A stretch of DNA of 64,000 nucleotides from an uncultured Cohaesibacter sp. (GTDB lineage Bacteria; Pseudomonadota; Alphaproteobacteria; Rhizobiales; Cohaesibacteraceae): the NCBI RefSeq assembly GCF_963664735.1, contig NZ_OY761553.1, forward strand, positions 573,303 through 637,302, given 5' to 3'. Positions 26,979 through 35,822 of the stretch are shown piece after piece; within the stretch, counting starts at the first letter, position 1, and the number at the start of each line of letters is the position of its first letter. The notes below the pieces were generated by a model, which searched no databases, was not told the DNA's origin, and saw nothing but the letters and a program-made list of their open reading frames with translations. Both the position numbers and the translations under genes were made by a program.

Positions 26979-27920
26979 TCAAACCGGCAGCGGAATCAGA
27001 GCCCAGAAACCTAGCGCCGTGAGACCATTCAGGACGAAGGTCATGATGGCAATTGCAGTTGCCGGCGGGTCAATGTGGGTGTCGCCGTGAACAAGGAACA
27101 GGCGTGCACAGAGCTCTCCGACGAATGCGCAGATGATGCCGACGATCAAGCCCCAAAGGATGCTGCCGGATGCGGCACCAGCGATCGCAGAGGGAAGGGC
27201 GATGTGGTGGGTAACGGGAATAGCGAGCCCTAATGAGAGCAAGATCAAGCTTGCTGCGGCCAAACCAAAGGCAAGCAATACGCCTACGCCACCGTAGGTG
27301 ATGCCCATCCAGCCACCCAGAAGCCCTACGCCAGCGCCAATCAGAGCGATTTGCCCCTTGCTGCTCATGAAGGGTAGCCATTTGATTGCATCGCTTGGGT
27401 CGAAGAATGAGCGGCCTTCTTCAGCTTTGCCAAATACGCCGGTTTTGCCCCAAATCAGACGCACAATGATTGCCGAAATTACAACGCAGATGCCAGGATA
27501 GTCGGTCCAGGCCAGTCCCGGCCCGAAGTCCGGTATCATGTGGATAAGGCAGCACAGGACATAGCCGACAACGCCAAAAACGCCGCCCACCAAAAGGACG
27601 TCAGGGCGGTTGAGGCCCATTCCTGCAGTGATAATGTCGCGGCCGTTTTCAGTGTAACCTTTATTGGCTGCATAAGCTGCCGCCGCGACGCCAGAGGCAA
27701 AACCGCCTACATGGGGACCAAAAGCGCCAAATGGCAGGTCACCGAAGTAGGCTGCCGCTCCTTGCGCGACGCTTGCTGCATCAGGCGCTATACCAAGCGT
27801 GAGAGCAACCCCGATAAGGGTTAGAAATCCAACGAATGCAAAGGCTGAAAGCGCGCCTAATGCTGCGCCAAAAATGCCGCCACCAAAGGCGACAAGAAGA
27901 CTGATTATCGTAGCCGACAT
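26979..27920 (-). CDS. Polytopic inner-membrane protein of unknown function, divergent from the microcompartment operon
   Basis: The 313-residue product from ATG 27920 (AGGGAG upstream) has about nine to ten hydrophobic segments rich in Gly and Ala, with charged loops such as WGKTGVFGKAEEGRSFFDPSD between them. I recognise no transporter signature. It is divergent from the GRM operon across an AT-rich 760-base region, so an uptake or export role for the substrate or an end product is possible, but that is inference from position only. Confidence 0.6.
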   Translation of the reverse strand: MSATIISLLVAFGGGIFGAALGALSAFAFVGFLTLIGVALTLGIAPDAASVAQGAAAYFGDLPFGAFGPHVGGFASGVAAAAYAANKGYTENGRDIITAGMGLNRPDVLLVGGVFGVVGYVLCCLIHMIPDFGPGLAWTDYPGICVVISAIIVRLIWGKTGVFGKAEEGRSFFDPSDAIKWLPFMSSKGQIALIGAGVGLLGGWMGITYGGVGVLLAFGLAAASLILLSLGLAIPVTHHIALPSAIAGAASGSILWGLIVGIICAFVGELCARLFLVHGDTHIDPPATAIAIMTFVLNGLTALGFWALIPLPV

Positions 27921-28679
27921 ATTTAACTCCCTAGAGCTTCCCAAAACCGACATCGAGTGTGGTTCGACATCTTGCAGCAGCTGTCCGCGTCCACCTCCTT
28001 GTTGGTGGGAGGTGATTGTCTGTTCTCCTCCATCATTTGAAAATCAAATGATCGAACGACCGCTGTGAAACTTACTTTTGAAGAATTCAAATAAACTATA
28101 TTGAATTCATGATTATTACTTTGGATTTGCCTGTCTGATTTGGCAAATACTATACAAATGCATATTTTCAATGCTGCCCTTTGGTCAATTCGATTATTTT
28201 TACAAAAAGCAGGAAATATTTGCGTTCATAATGCTTGTCGTAACATATCGTTATTTGTAGTTTGCTTGTTTGAAATCGTAATAATTATAATAGATGGGAA
28301 TAAGGTATAAAAAACAATTGCATATGTGTGGTGTGGTGTATGAATTGTGGTTTTGAAGCATCGTGGCCGGGACGCTGAATTGTGTCTTTGTTTTGTTTGA
28401 TTTTATAGATTTGCAGGATAATTTTGACCATTTAAGGGACAAAAATTTCCTTGTGCAGATAACTTTAGTGTCAAACTTTCGTCTATTTAGTCATTTTAAG
28501 TTATTGAATTAATTGCATAATATTATGAATCCTCCGATGAGATTCACAATGTCAATTCTTTACCCTTCAATGACAAGCCTCTCCATTGATCGAAAATTGT
28601 GGTGAGGACTAATGTCGTGGTGCAAGCCGATTTGAAATCGGTGGGAGGCATTAGTATCTGTTTGGAGGAACAGCCTATA
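27921..28679. promoter_or_regulatory. AT-rich divergent regulatory region upstream of the GRM operon, with several dyads
   Basis: About 760 bases, clearly more AT-rich than the flanking genes and without a believable frame. It contains a perfect inverted repeat ATCATTTGA-AAA-TCAAATGAT (28032-28052), a spaced inverted repeat GAATTCAA-N10-TTGAATTC (28084-28109) and a palindrome CATAATATTATG (28516-28527). It must carry the promoters of both divergent units and the target of the AraC-type regulator encoded at 43965; which dyad is used is not visible. Confidence 0.5.
28084..28109. promoter_or_regulatory. Spaced inverted repeat, possible operator
   Basis: GAATTCAA, ten bases, TTGAATTC; arm centres are 18 bases apart, as expected for a dimeric regulator bound on one face of DNA. 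It lies about 165 bases upstream of the membrane-protein start and 570 bases upstream of the GRM operon. Confidence 0.35.
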
Positions 28680-29249
28680 ATGACAAGTATAATCATTATA
28701 GCGGGCGACTATACTGAAGATTATGAGGTGATGGTGCCCTTCCAGGCTTTGCTCATGCTTGGCTTTAAAGTGGATGTTGTCTGCCCGAATAAACGGAAGG
28801 GCGACTTCATCAAAACTGCAATTCATGATTTTGAAGGCGATCAGACATACTCGGAAAAACCGGGGCATTTGTTTTGTCTGAATGCCACTTTTGCGCTGGT
28901 TGAACCCGGTCAATATGACGGACTTTATGTGGCGGGCGGTCGCGCTTGCGAATATTTGCGCCTTGATGGAAAGGTGCTTGCATTTTGTCGTGACTTCATG
29001 AAGCGCGGGGCGCCGGTGGCTGCCATATGCCACGGAATTCAGATTTTAGCCGCAGCCAACGTCATCTCGGGGCGGAAGCTGACTGCCTATCCGGCAGTCG
29101 CTCCGGAAGTGGAAATGGCTGGCGGAGAATTTATCACAGTTGAACCGGATGAAGCCGTAGTGGACGGAAATTTGGTGACCTCGCCAGCCTGGCCAGGCCA
29201 TCCCGCGTTGCTACGCAACTTTGTCAGTTTAATCGGTTCTCAAACATAG
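28680..29249 (+). CDS. DJ-1/PfpI-family protein at the head of the microcompartment operon
   Basis: The 189-residue product has the class I glutamine-amidotransferase-like fold of the PfpI family, with the nucleophile elbow AAICHG (Cys) and the upstream acidic region [16 protein letters not shown]. Members act as glyoxalases, deglycases or chaperones. ATG 28680 is preceded by GGAGGA about eleven bases away; the upstream part of the frame is not conserved-looking. Position directly before the GRE gene suggests a part in coping with reactive aldehydes or protecting the enzyme. That job is inference. Confidence 0.8.
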   Translation: MTSIIIIAGDYTEDYEVMVPFQALLMLGFKVDVVCPNKRKGDFIKTAIHDFEGDQTYSEKPGHLFCLNATFALVEPGQYDGLYVAGGRACEYLRLDGKVLAFCRDFMKRGAPVAAICHGIQILAAANVISGRKLTAYPAVAPEVEMAGGEFITVEPDEAVVDGNLVTSPAWPGHPALLRNFVSLIGSQT

Positions 29250-29321
29250 CACTAAGGAAAAGGCGATGGGGTTGCGGGAAAAGTCGCAGGCCTCTTCGTG
29301 TCCTGCAGCCTGGAGGAAGTA

Positions 29322-31868
29322 ATGATAGAGAAGGGCTTTTCACAACCAACCGAGCGTGTTGTTCGGTTGAAAAACCAGATTCTGAACGCGACGCCTTTTG
29401 TAGAGTCCGAGCGTGCAGTTCTGGCTACTGAAGCCTACAAGGAAAGTGAACATCTTTCCCCGATCATGCGTCGCGCAAAAGTAGCCGAAAAGATTTTCAA
29501 TAATCTTCCGGTGACCATTCGCGACGATGAACTCATTGTAGGTGCCATCACCAAGAACCCGCGTTCAACCGAAATCTGCCCTGAATTCTCTTACGATTGG
29601 GTAGAAGCCGAGTTCGAAACCATGGCATCGCGCGTTGCCGATCCTTTCGAAATTCCGAAAGAAACCGCAGCTGAATTGCACGAAGCATTCAAATACTGGC
29701 CGAACAAAACCACCAGTTCCTATGCAGACTCCCTGATGTCTTCCGAGACAAAGGATTGCATTGCCAACGGCGTGTTTACGGTTGGCAACTACTTCTATGG
29801 CGGTGTTGGTCACGTTTGCGTTGACTATGGCAAGATCATGAAGATCGGCTTCCGCGGCATCATTGAAGAAGCCGTTAAGGCCATGGACGCAATGGACACC
29901 TGTGATCCGTCCTACATCAAGAAACGCCAGTTCTACGAAGCTGTTATCATCACCTACAATGCTGCAATCAACTTTGCACATCGTTATGCTGACAAGGCTC
30001 TGGAATTGTCCAGATCTGAAAGCAACCCGACCCGTAAGGCAGAACTGGAACAGATTGCCAAAAACTGTGCTCGCGTTCCTGAATATCCTGCTTCCAACTT
30101 CTGGGAAGCTTGCCAGACCTTCTGGTTCATTCAATCCATGATGCAGATTGAATCCTCAGGGCATTCCATTTCTCCGGGCCGTTTCGACCAGTATATGAAT
30201 GAGTATCTGCAGGCCGACAAATCTGTTGACCGCACCTTTGCTCAGGAACTGATTGACTGCATCTGGATCAAACTCAACGACGTCAACAAGACCCGTGACG
30301 AGATCTCTGCTCAGGCATTTGCCGGTTATGCAGTGTTCCAGAACCTCTGCGTTGGTGGTCAGACTTCAGATGGTCTGGATGCGACAAACGAAGTTTCCTA
30401 CATGTGCATGGAAGCTGTTTCTCATGTTCGTCTGCCAGCTCCGTCTTTCTCCATTCGCGTATGGCAGGGTACTCCTGACGAGTTCCTCTTCCGTGCTACC
30501 GAAGTGGTTCGTCTGGGCCTTGGCGTTCCGGCCATGTATAACGACGAAGTGATCATTCCGGCTCTGCAGAACCGCGGTGTTTCTCTTGCTGACGCTCGTG
30601 ATTACGGCATCGTCGGTTGCGTTGAGCCACAGCCAATTCATAAAGCTGAAGGCTGGCATGATGCTGCATTCTTCAACGTCGCCAAGATCCTCGAAATCAC
30701 CCTGCATGGTGGTAAAGTTGGCGAGAAACCAGGTCTGATCGGCAACAAGCAGCTCGGCCCGGTAACCCCTGACGTATCACAGTGGAAGTGCCTCGACGAT
30801 TTCTACGATGCTTTCGAAAAACAGATGGCTTACTTCGTTTACCATCTGGTTGAAGCTGATAACTGCGTTGACATTGCTCATGCCGAAATGGCTCCTCTGC
30901 CATTCCAGTCAGCCATGGTCGAAGATTGCCTTGGTCGCGGTATGTCTGTTCAGGAAGGTGGCGCACTGTACAACTTCACCGGCCCTCAGGCCTTTGGTGT
31001 TGCTGATACCGGTGACTCTGTCTATGCAATGAAGAAATTCGTCTTTGACGAAAAGAAAATCAGCCCGGCTGAACTGAAAGAAGCTCTGGTAAACAACTTT
31101 GGTCAGCCTGTCGGTGGTGCGGCTCCAGCAGCTGCCGAACTTACGGAAGACCAGGTCTATGCTGCTGTTCGCAAGGTTCTTGCCAACAACAACTCGACCG
31201 ATGTTTCTTCTCTGAAAGATCAGGTCTATCAGACGCTTGGTTCTGCTTCTGCGGCTCCTTCAGGCAAGTATGCTGAAATTCATCGTATGCTCGACAGTGC
31301 TGAATGCTTCGGTAACGACATTGATGAAGTCGACATGATCGCTCGCAAGTGCGCTGAGATCTACTGTAAGGAAGTCGAGAAATACACCAACCCACGCGGT
31401 GGCCAGTTCCAGGCAGGTATCTATCCTGTTTCTGCCAACGTTCTGTTCGGTAAAGATGTTGCTGCTCTGCCAGATGGACGTCTTGCAAAAGCTCCGCTTG
31501 CCGATGGTGTGTCTCCTCGTCAGGGCAAAGATACAAATGGTCCAACGGCTGCAGCAAACTCTGTTGCCAAGCTGAACCACTTCATCGCTTCCAACGGCAC
31601 GCTCTATAACCAGAAGTTCCTGCCTTCCGCTCTTGCTGGCGATAACGGCATCCTGAACTTCACTTCGGTTGTGCGTTCCTACTTCGATCACAAAGGCATG
31701 CATGTCCAGTTCAACGTTGTGAACAGGGATATTCTGCTTGCAGCTCAGCGTGAACCTGAAAAACACAGAGACCTCGTGGTCCGCGTGGCCGGGTATAGCG
31801 CTCAGTTCGTCGTGCTCGCCAAGGAAGTGCAAGACGACATTATCAGCCGTACTGAACAAACCCTCTAA
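29322..31868 (+). CDS. Glycyl radical diol dehydratase (1,2-propanediol/glycerol type), microcompartment signature enzyme, with internal insertion
   Basis: From ATG 29322 (GGAGG five bases upstream) the product has 848 residues. The thiyl Cys is C433 with E435 (GIVGCVEPQ), and D447 follows in GWHDAAFF; H164 is in GVGHV and H281-S282 in SSGHSIS. These numbers coincide with the residues known for the B12-independent glycerol dehydratase of Clostridium butyricum. Choline lyase instead has Thr and Tyr at positions +13 and +17 from the Cys; here they are His and Phe. The glycyl radical residue is G824 (RVAGYSAQF), 61 residues later than in that enzyme. The difference is a segment at about residues 594-654 with an Ala/Pro linker and amphipathic helices, resembling encapsulation peptides. 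The reaction is probably 1,2-propanediol to propionaldehyde, inside the shell. Confidence 0.93.
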   Translation: MIEKGFSQPTERVVRLKNQILNATPFVESERAVLATEAYKESEHLSPIMRRAKVAEKIFNNLPVTIRDDELIVGAITKNPRSTEICPEFSYDWVEAEFETMASRVADPFEIPKETAAELHEAFKYWPNKTTSSYADSLMSSETKDCIANGVFTVGNYFYGGVGHVCVDYGKIMKIGFRGIIEEAVKAMDAMDTCDPSYIKKRQFYEAVIITYNAAINFAHRYADKALELSRSESNPTRKAELEQIAKNCARVPEYPASNFWEACQTFWFIQSMMQIESSGHSISPGRFDQYMNEYLQADKSVDRTFAQELIDCIWIKLNDVNKTRDEISAQAFAGYAVFQNLCVGGQTSDGLDATNEVSYMCMEAVSHVRLPAPSFSIRVWQGTPDEFLFRATEVVRLGLGVPAMYNDEVIIPALQNRGVSLADARDYGIVGCVEPQPIHKAEGWHDAAFFNVAKILEITLHGGKVGEKPGLIGNKQLGPVTPDVSQWKCLDDFYDAFEKQMAYFVYHLVEADNCVDIAHAEMAPLPFQSAMVEDCLGRGMSVQEGGALYNFTGPQAFGVADTGDSVYAMKKFVFDEKKISPAELKEALVNNFGQPVGGAAPAAAELTEDQVYAAVRKVLANNNSTDVSSLKDQVYQTLGSASAAPSGKYAEIHRMLDSAECFGNDIDEVDMIARKCAEIYCKEVEKYTNPRGGQFQAGIYPVSANVLFGKDVAALPDGRLAKAPLADGVSPRQGKDTNGPTAAANSVAKLNHFIASNGTLYNQKFLPSALAGDNGILNFTSVVRSYFDHKGMHVQFNVVNRDILLAAQREPEKHRDLVVRVAGYSAQFVVLAKEVQDDIISRTEQTL

Positions 31869-31879
31869 GGGTGTTTCTG

Positions 31880-31908
31880 ACCTGCCAACATCGTTGGTGC
31901 TGGCAGGT
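31880..31908 (+). other. Hairpin between the GRE and alcohol dehydrogenase genes
   Basis: ACCTGCCA and TGGCAGGT pair over a 13-base loop that itself contains CCAACA...TTGG. It lies 12 bases after the GRE stop and has no long T-run. It could partly terminate or stabilise the upstream message, giving more GRE than downstream enzymes. Confidence 0.5.
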
Positions 31909-31997
31909 TTGTATGGTGAAAGCGGCTGTCGGGGTCTTTTGAGATTTTCCTCTCCGGCAGCATCACAATTGCTCTATGTGTCAAGGATTTCTGTTTT

Positions 31998-33137
31998 ATG
32001 TCTCGTTATCAGAGCTTCTTTTCAAAAACCGAAGTTGTTTTTGGAGCCGGGATGCTCGATCGACTGAACGCTTATAACGGTCAGAAGGTCGCGATCGTCA
32101 CCGACGCTTTCATGGTGAAATCCGGTGCTCTGGACAGGGTGCAGGCTCATCTCGGCGGATCTGAATGTCTTGTCTATGATGAGGCGATTCCTGAACCTCC
32201 TATTGAAACAGTGTCCAAAGGAGCTGGCATTCTTGCCGACTTTGAGCCGGATGCTATCGTTGCTTTGGGTGGCGGTTCTGCCATTGATGCTGCGAAAGCC
32301 ATTTTGGCAATCGTGCGGGAAGTCAAACCCCAACTCACTATCCAATTTGTTGCCATTCCTACCACCTCGGGAACGGGATCCGAAGTCACGTCTTATGCGG
32401 TCATTTCGGACCCTGAAAACAATCGTAAATTTCCTCTGGTCTCAAATTCACTGATACCGGATGTGGCGATACTTGATCCCGAGTTTGTCCGTACGGCTCC
32501 GGCCAATGTGACCGCGGACACGGGAATGGATGTCATTACCCACGCCATTGAAGCGCTCGCATCTTCTCGCTCTTCCTATTGTTCTGACGCGCTGGCAGCA
32601 AAGGCCCTTACTTTGGCTTTCGCAAGCTTGCCGGTTGCTTTTAAGAATGGGGACGATCTGAAAGCGCGTGCAGAGATGCATCAGGCTTCATGCATGGCGG
32701 GCATGGCGTTCAATTCATCAGGCCTCGGCCTGAGTCACGGTATGGCACATGCCATCGGCGGGCAGTTCCATGTTGCCCACGGACGTCTCAATGCGATGCT
32801 ACTGCCACTCGTCATTGAGTATAACGCGGGTCTTTGTGAAGGTGCTGCCTTCTGCGAGCAGGCTGCAGATGTTTATGCAACTGCTGCAACGAGCCTGGGG
32901 CTGCGGTTTCCGAGCCTCAAAATGGGTGTGTGGGCTCTCATTCATGCAATCGAAAAGCTGAATAAAGCCTTTGGCATTCCTGCAAGCCTTCGGGAGCAGG
33001 GGGTCGATATGCACGCCTATTCTCATGCCGAGCAATCTCTTGTGAAAGCGATTTTCGCGGATGCGTGTACTGCCACGAACCCGCGCGAGCCGGTCGCACA
33101 AGATCTGGTCAGGTTGCTGCGCCGTGTTGGTGGATAG
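31998..33137 (+). CDS. Iron-dependent alcohol dehydrogenase (PduQ/EutG-like)
   Basis: The 379-residue group III alcohol dehydrogenase has the nucleotide-binding block ALGGGSAIDAAKA, PTTSGTGSEVT, and the metal-ligand region DTGMDVITHAIEAL and LGLSHGMAHAIGGQFHVAHG (Asp and three His). In microcompartments this enzyme reduces the aldehyde to the alcohol and regenerates NAD+ for the aldehyde dehydrogenase. I see no obvious N-terminal encapsulation helix. AAGGA lies upstream of ATG 31998. Confidence 0.93.
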   Translation: MSRYQSFFSKTEVVFGAGMLDRLNAYNGQKVAIVTDAFMVKSGALDRVQAHLGGSECLVYDEAIPEPPIETVSKGAGILADFEPDAIVALGGGSAIDAAKAILAIVREVKPQLTIQFVAIPTTSGTGSEVTSYAVISDPENNRKFPLVSNSLIPDVAILDPEFVRTAPANVTADTGMDVITHAIEALASSRSSYCSDALAAKALTLAFASLPVAFKNGDDLKARAEMHQASCMAGMAFNSSGLGLSHGMAHAIGGQFHVAHGRLNAMLLPLVIEYNAGLCEGAAFCEQAADVYATAATSLGLRFPSLKMGVWALIHAIEKLNKAFGIPASLREQGVDMHAYSHAEQSLVKAIFADACTATNPREPVAQDLVRLLRRVGG

Positions 33138-33225
33138 GAGATGAGGGAGGACACCAATCAAACTACTTAAAAACTTGACGCCTCTAAAGGGCACATTCTG
33201 AACATCAAGAAAACTGGAGAGAAAA

Positions 33226-33507
33226 ATGCAACAAGAAGCATTGGGTATGGTTGAAACCAAAGGCCTCGTTGGCGCAATCGAAGCTGCTGATGCAATGGTC
33301 AAATCTGCAAATGTCGGCCTGATTGGCTATGAGAAAATCGGTTCTGGGTTCGTAACCGTTATGGTTCGCGGCGACGTTGGAGCCGTTAAGGCTGCTACAG
33401 ACGCTGGCGCTGTTGCTGCCGAGAAAGTCGGTACTGTGGTTTCCGTACATGTAATTCCACGTCCACATACCGAAGTTGAAAAAATCCTGCCTAAGTGCGC
33501 CGAATAA
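33226..33507 (+). CDS. pduA: Hexameric microcompartment shell protein (BMC-H, PduA type)
   Basis: The 93-residue single-BMC-domain protein reads [21 protein letters not shown], then [16 protein letters not shown] (pore loop) and [14 protein letters not shown], with an HVIPRPH C-terminus, matching PduA/PduJ. These hexamers tile the shell facets and have pores for the diol. GGAGAG precedes the start. It is the first of three consecutive shell genes. Confidence 0.96.
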   Translation: MQQEALGMVETKGLVGAIEAADAMVKSANVGLIGYEKIGSGFVTVMVRGDVGAVKAATDAGAVAAEKVGTVVSVHVIPRPHTEVEKILPKCAE

Positions 33508-33532
33508 TCCCTGATCAAAAGGAGTATCGACA

Positions 33533-34354
33533 ATGAATAACGATCTTGTCGAACAGATCATGGGCGAGGTTATGCGCAAAATGGGGTCGGAAAGCGCTTC
33601 CGCCCCCGCACAACCTGCAGCCCCTGAAGCCAGCTGTGCAGCAAAAGTGCCAGCAGCTTGTGGTCTGACAGAATTTGTTGGAACAGCCATCGGCCATACC
33701 ATTGGTCTGGTTATCGCAAACGTGGATTCAGCTCTGCATGAGCAGATGAAAATCGACAAAAAATACCGTTCCATCGGTATTGTCGGTGCCCGTACCGGTG
33801 CTGGTCCGCACATTTTTGCGGCTGATGAGGCCGTTAAGGCAACCAACAGTGAAATCATCTTGATCGAACTGCCTCGCGATACAGAAGGTGGTGCCGGTCA
33901 CGGTTCATTGATCCTGTTTGGTGCTGAAGACGTTTCTGATGCACGTCGTGCAGTGGAAGTTACTCTTAGCGAAGTAGAACGCACCTTTGGTGATGTTTAT
34001 GGCAACTCAGCAGGTCATCTGGAGTTCCAGTATACCGCACGTGCCAGCACTGCGCTTAACAAGGCATTTGGTGCGCCGATTGGTCAGTCCTTCGGTATCA
34101 CCGTAGGTGGCCCTGCTGCTATCGGCGTTCTGTTGGCTGATACCGCTGCGAAAGCTGCTACCGTTGATGCTGTTGGGTATTCTTCACCAGGCAATGGCGG
34201 CACCAGCTTCTCGAACGAAGTGATCTTCACCTTCAGCGGCGATTCAGGTGCTGTTCGTCAGGCCATCATTGCTGCTCGTGAAGTTGGCAAGCAGGTTCTC
34301 AAAGCCATGGAACCTAGTGAGGATCTTCCATCCAGCACCACCCCTTACATCTGA
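33533..34354 (+). CDS. pduB: Trimeric tandem-BMC shell protein (PduB type)
   Basis: The 273-residue product has an N-terminal extension MNNDLVEQIMGEVMRKM followed by an Ala/Pro linker, then SLTEFVGTAIGHTIGLVIA-like BMC domain 1 and the second BMC domain (FGDVYGNSAGHLEFQYTARAS, SSPGNGGTSFSNE). Overall it aligns well with Salmonella PduB, whose N-terminal peptide helps attach enzyme cargo to the shell. AAGGAG precedes the ATG, 25 bases after the PduA-type gene. Confidence 0.95.
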   Translation: MNNDLVEQIMGEVMRKMGSESASAPAQPAAPEASCAAKVPAACGLTEFVGTAIGHTIGLVIANVDSALHEQMKIDKKYRSIGIVGARTGAGPHIFAADEAVKATNSEIILIELPRDTEGGAGHGSLILFGAEDVSDARRAVEVTLSEVERTFGDVYGNSAGHLEFQYTARASTALNKAFGAPIGQSFGITVGGPAAIGVLLADTAAKAATVDAVGYSSPGNGGTSFSNEVIFTFSGDSGAVRQAIIAAREVGKQVLKAMEPSEDLPSSTTPYI

Positions 34355-34375
34355 TCGTAGGAAAGGAGGATCGTC

Positions 34376-35032
34376 ATGTCGCAAAAAAGCCTAGGCTTGA
34401 TTGAAACGACAGGTTTGACAGCTGCCATTGAAGCTGCCGACGCTGCTGTGAAATCTGCGAATGTCGAACTGATTGGCTACGAATTAGCCAAGGGAGGCGG
34501 CATGACGACCGTCAAACTTTACGGAGAAGTCGGGGCTGTGAATGCCGCGATTGATGCCGCGAAGGTCGCCGCCGCTAAAGTGAACAAGGTTGTATCAACC
34601 CGGGTCATTGCCAGACCTGCTGATGGCATGGAAGCAATTGTCATCACAAAAGAAACGGTTGGTGCTGACCTCCCAAAGCCTCCTGAGCCTCCTGAACCAA
34701 CTCCACCTACTGGTGGAGGCGACGGGCCGAAATCCGGTCCTGACAATTCTGGTGAAGGTGGCTCGGACAAGAGCGCTGAAGCAACTGGTGAAGACAGTGG
34801 AGACCCTCACCCTGCGCAAGAGCAGAGCGAGGGGGCCGCAACAGACATTGCAGCCGAACAAACTGAAGACGCCAAGTCGCAAGAAAGCGTAAAGGAGCCT
34901 GAAAAGACTGCAGAACTGGCTTTGGAGCCAGTCGCTGAGGTCAAGTCGATCGAGAGTGCGAAGCCTAAATCTTCGACTACTCAGCAGGCTGCGACGCGCA
35001 AAACGGGAAGAGGCAGACGCAGACGCGCCTGA
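34376..35032 (+). CDS. BMC-H shell protein with a long acidic disordered tail ending in an arginine cluster
   Basis: Residues 1-90 form a BMC domain (SLGLIETTGLTAAIEAADAA, YGEVGAVNAAID, RVIARPADGME). A Pro-rich linker (PKPPEPPEPTPP) then leads into about 100 low-complexity residues rich in Glu, Asp, Ser, Gly and Ala, and the chain ends TGRGRRRRA. Extended BMC-H proteins exist (PduK, EutK), but PduK ends in a cysteine motif and EutK in a helix-turn-helix; neither is seen here. The tail could face the lumen and bind cargo, or lie outside and contact nucleic acid or a positioning system. AAAGGAGG precedes the ATG. Confidence 0.88.
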   Translation: MSQKSLGLIETTGLTAAIEAADAAVKSANVELIGYELAKGGGMTTVKLYGEVGAVNAAIDAAKVAAAKVNKVVSTRVIARPADGMEAIVITKETVGADLPKPPEPPEPTPPTGGGDGPKSGPDNSGEGGSDKSAEATGEDSGDPHPAQEQSEGAATDIAAEQTEDAKSQESVKEPEKTAELALEPVAEVKSIESAKPKSSTTQQAATRKTGRGRRRRA

Positions 35033-35117
35033 CACAAATTCTTTCCCGAGCAACACAGACATTCATCTCGCGGCCGATGCGGCTGCGGGATGACAAGGAG
35101 AGATAGAAGAAAGAGCC

Positions 35118-35774
35118 ATGCAACTGACTGAGCAAATGATCGAAAAAGTTGTCGCCGATATTCTGGCGCAAGCAACGAGCAAAGCGGCATCAATGAGCGA
35201 TCCAGCCTTGGTACCGGTTGGGGTTTCAAACCGTCATATCCACCTTTCCAAAGAAGATATGGAAGTGCTGTTTGGCCCTGGGCAAAATTTGCGTCGCATG
35301 AAGGCGATGAAACAACCCGGTCAATTTGCAGCCGAGGAAACAGTTACTCTTAAAGGCCCCAAAGGCGAGCTACGGCGCGTGCGGGTTCTCGGGCCTTTTC
35401 GCAAGGATACACAAGTCGAGATTTCGGTATCAGACGGCTTTTCGTTGGGCATCAAGGCTCCAATGAGAATGTCTGGAGACCTAGATAACAGTGCCGGACT
35501 GGAAGTGGTCGGGCCACTCGGATCCGTCAAATTGGAGCAGGGCGTTATCGTTGCTCAAAGACATATTCACATGCATCCCGACGATGCCAAAAAGGCCTGC
35601 TTGTGCAATGGCGATATTGTCGATGTGGAAGCCCAAGGGCCGCGCGGTGGCATTCTCAAGAATGTGGCTGTGCGCGTGTCAGAAGCCTCGGCTTTGGAGA
35701 TACACATTGACGTCGAAGAAGCCAATGCCTTGGGGCTCAAGAACAATGACAATGTGCGGATTTGCAAATCCTGA
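35118..35774 (+). CDS. pduL: Phosphate acyltransferase PduL
   Basis: PduL turns acyl-CoA and phosphate into acyl phosphate and CoA, recycling CoA inside the compartment. The 218-residue product has an N-terminal amphipathic encapsulation-type helix (TEQMIEKVVADILAQA) and then the two beta-barrel halves with zinc-ligand motifs VSNRHIHLS and AQRHIHMHPDDA. DGFSLGIKAPMRMSGD is also typical. The product acyl phosphate would need an acyl kinase for ATP, and none lies in this window. Confidence 0.95.
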   Translation: MQLTEQMIEKVVADILAQATSKAASMSDPALVPVGVSNRHIHLSKEDMEVLFGPGQNLRRMKAMKQPGQFAAEETVTLKGPKGELRRVRVLGPFRKDTQVEISVSDGFSLGIKAPMRMSGDLDNSAGLEVVGPLGSVKLEQGVIVAQRHIHMHPDDAKKACLCNGDIVDVEAQGPRGGILKNVAVRVSEASALEIHIDVEEANALGLKNNDNVRICKS

Positions 35775-35822
35775 TTTTGTGAAACCGGAATAACGAAACG
35801 AACCAATTGAAGAACAGTCAAC

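Noticed and set aside
28120-28180. Sigma-54 promoter (GG-N10-GC) before the microcompartment operon
   Set aside because: A TTGGCA is present but the downstream TTGC element is not at the required spacing.
28560-28680. FNR-type box (TTGAT-N4-ATCAA) before the microcompartment operon
   Set aside because: TTGAT occurs near 28587 but the second half does not match, so the site cannot be supported.
28560-29033. Minus-strand frame opposite the PfpI-like gene
   Set aside because: The plus-strand frame has a recognised family motif and operon context; the opposite frame is a shadow.
29322-31868. Choline TMA-lyase (CutC) as identity of the glycyl radical enzyme
   Set aside because: The residues at +13 and +17 after the catalytic Cys are His and Phe rather than the Thr and Tyr of CutC, while H164, H281, S282 and D447 of the diol dehydratases are all present.
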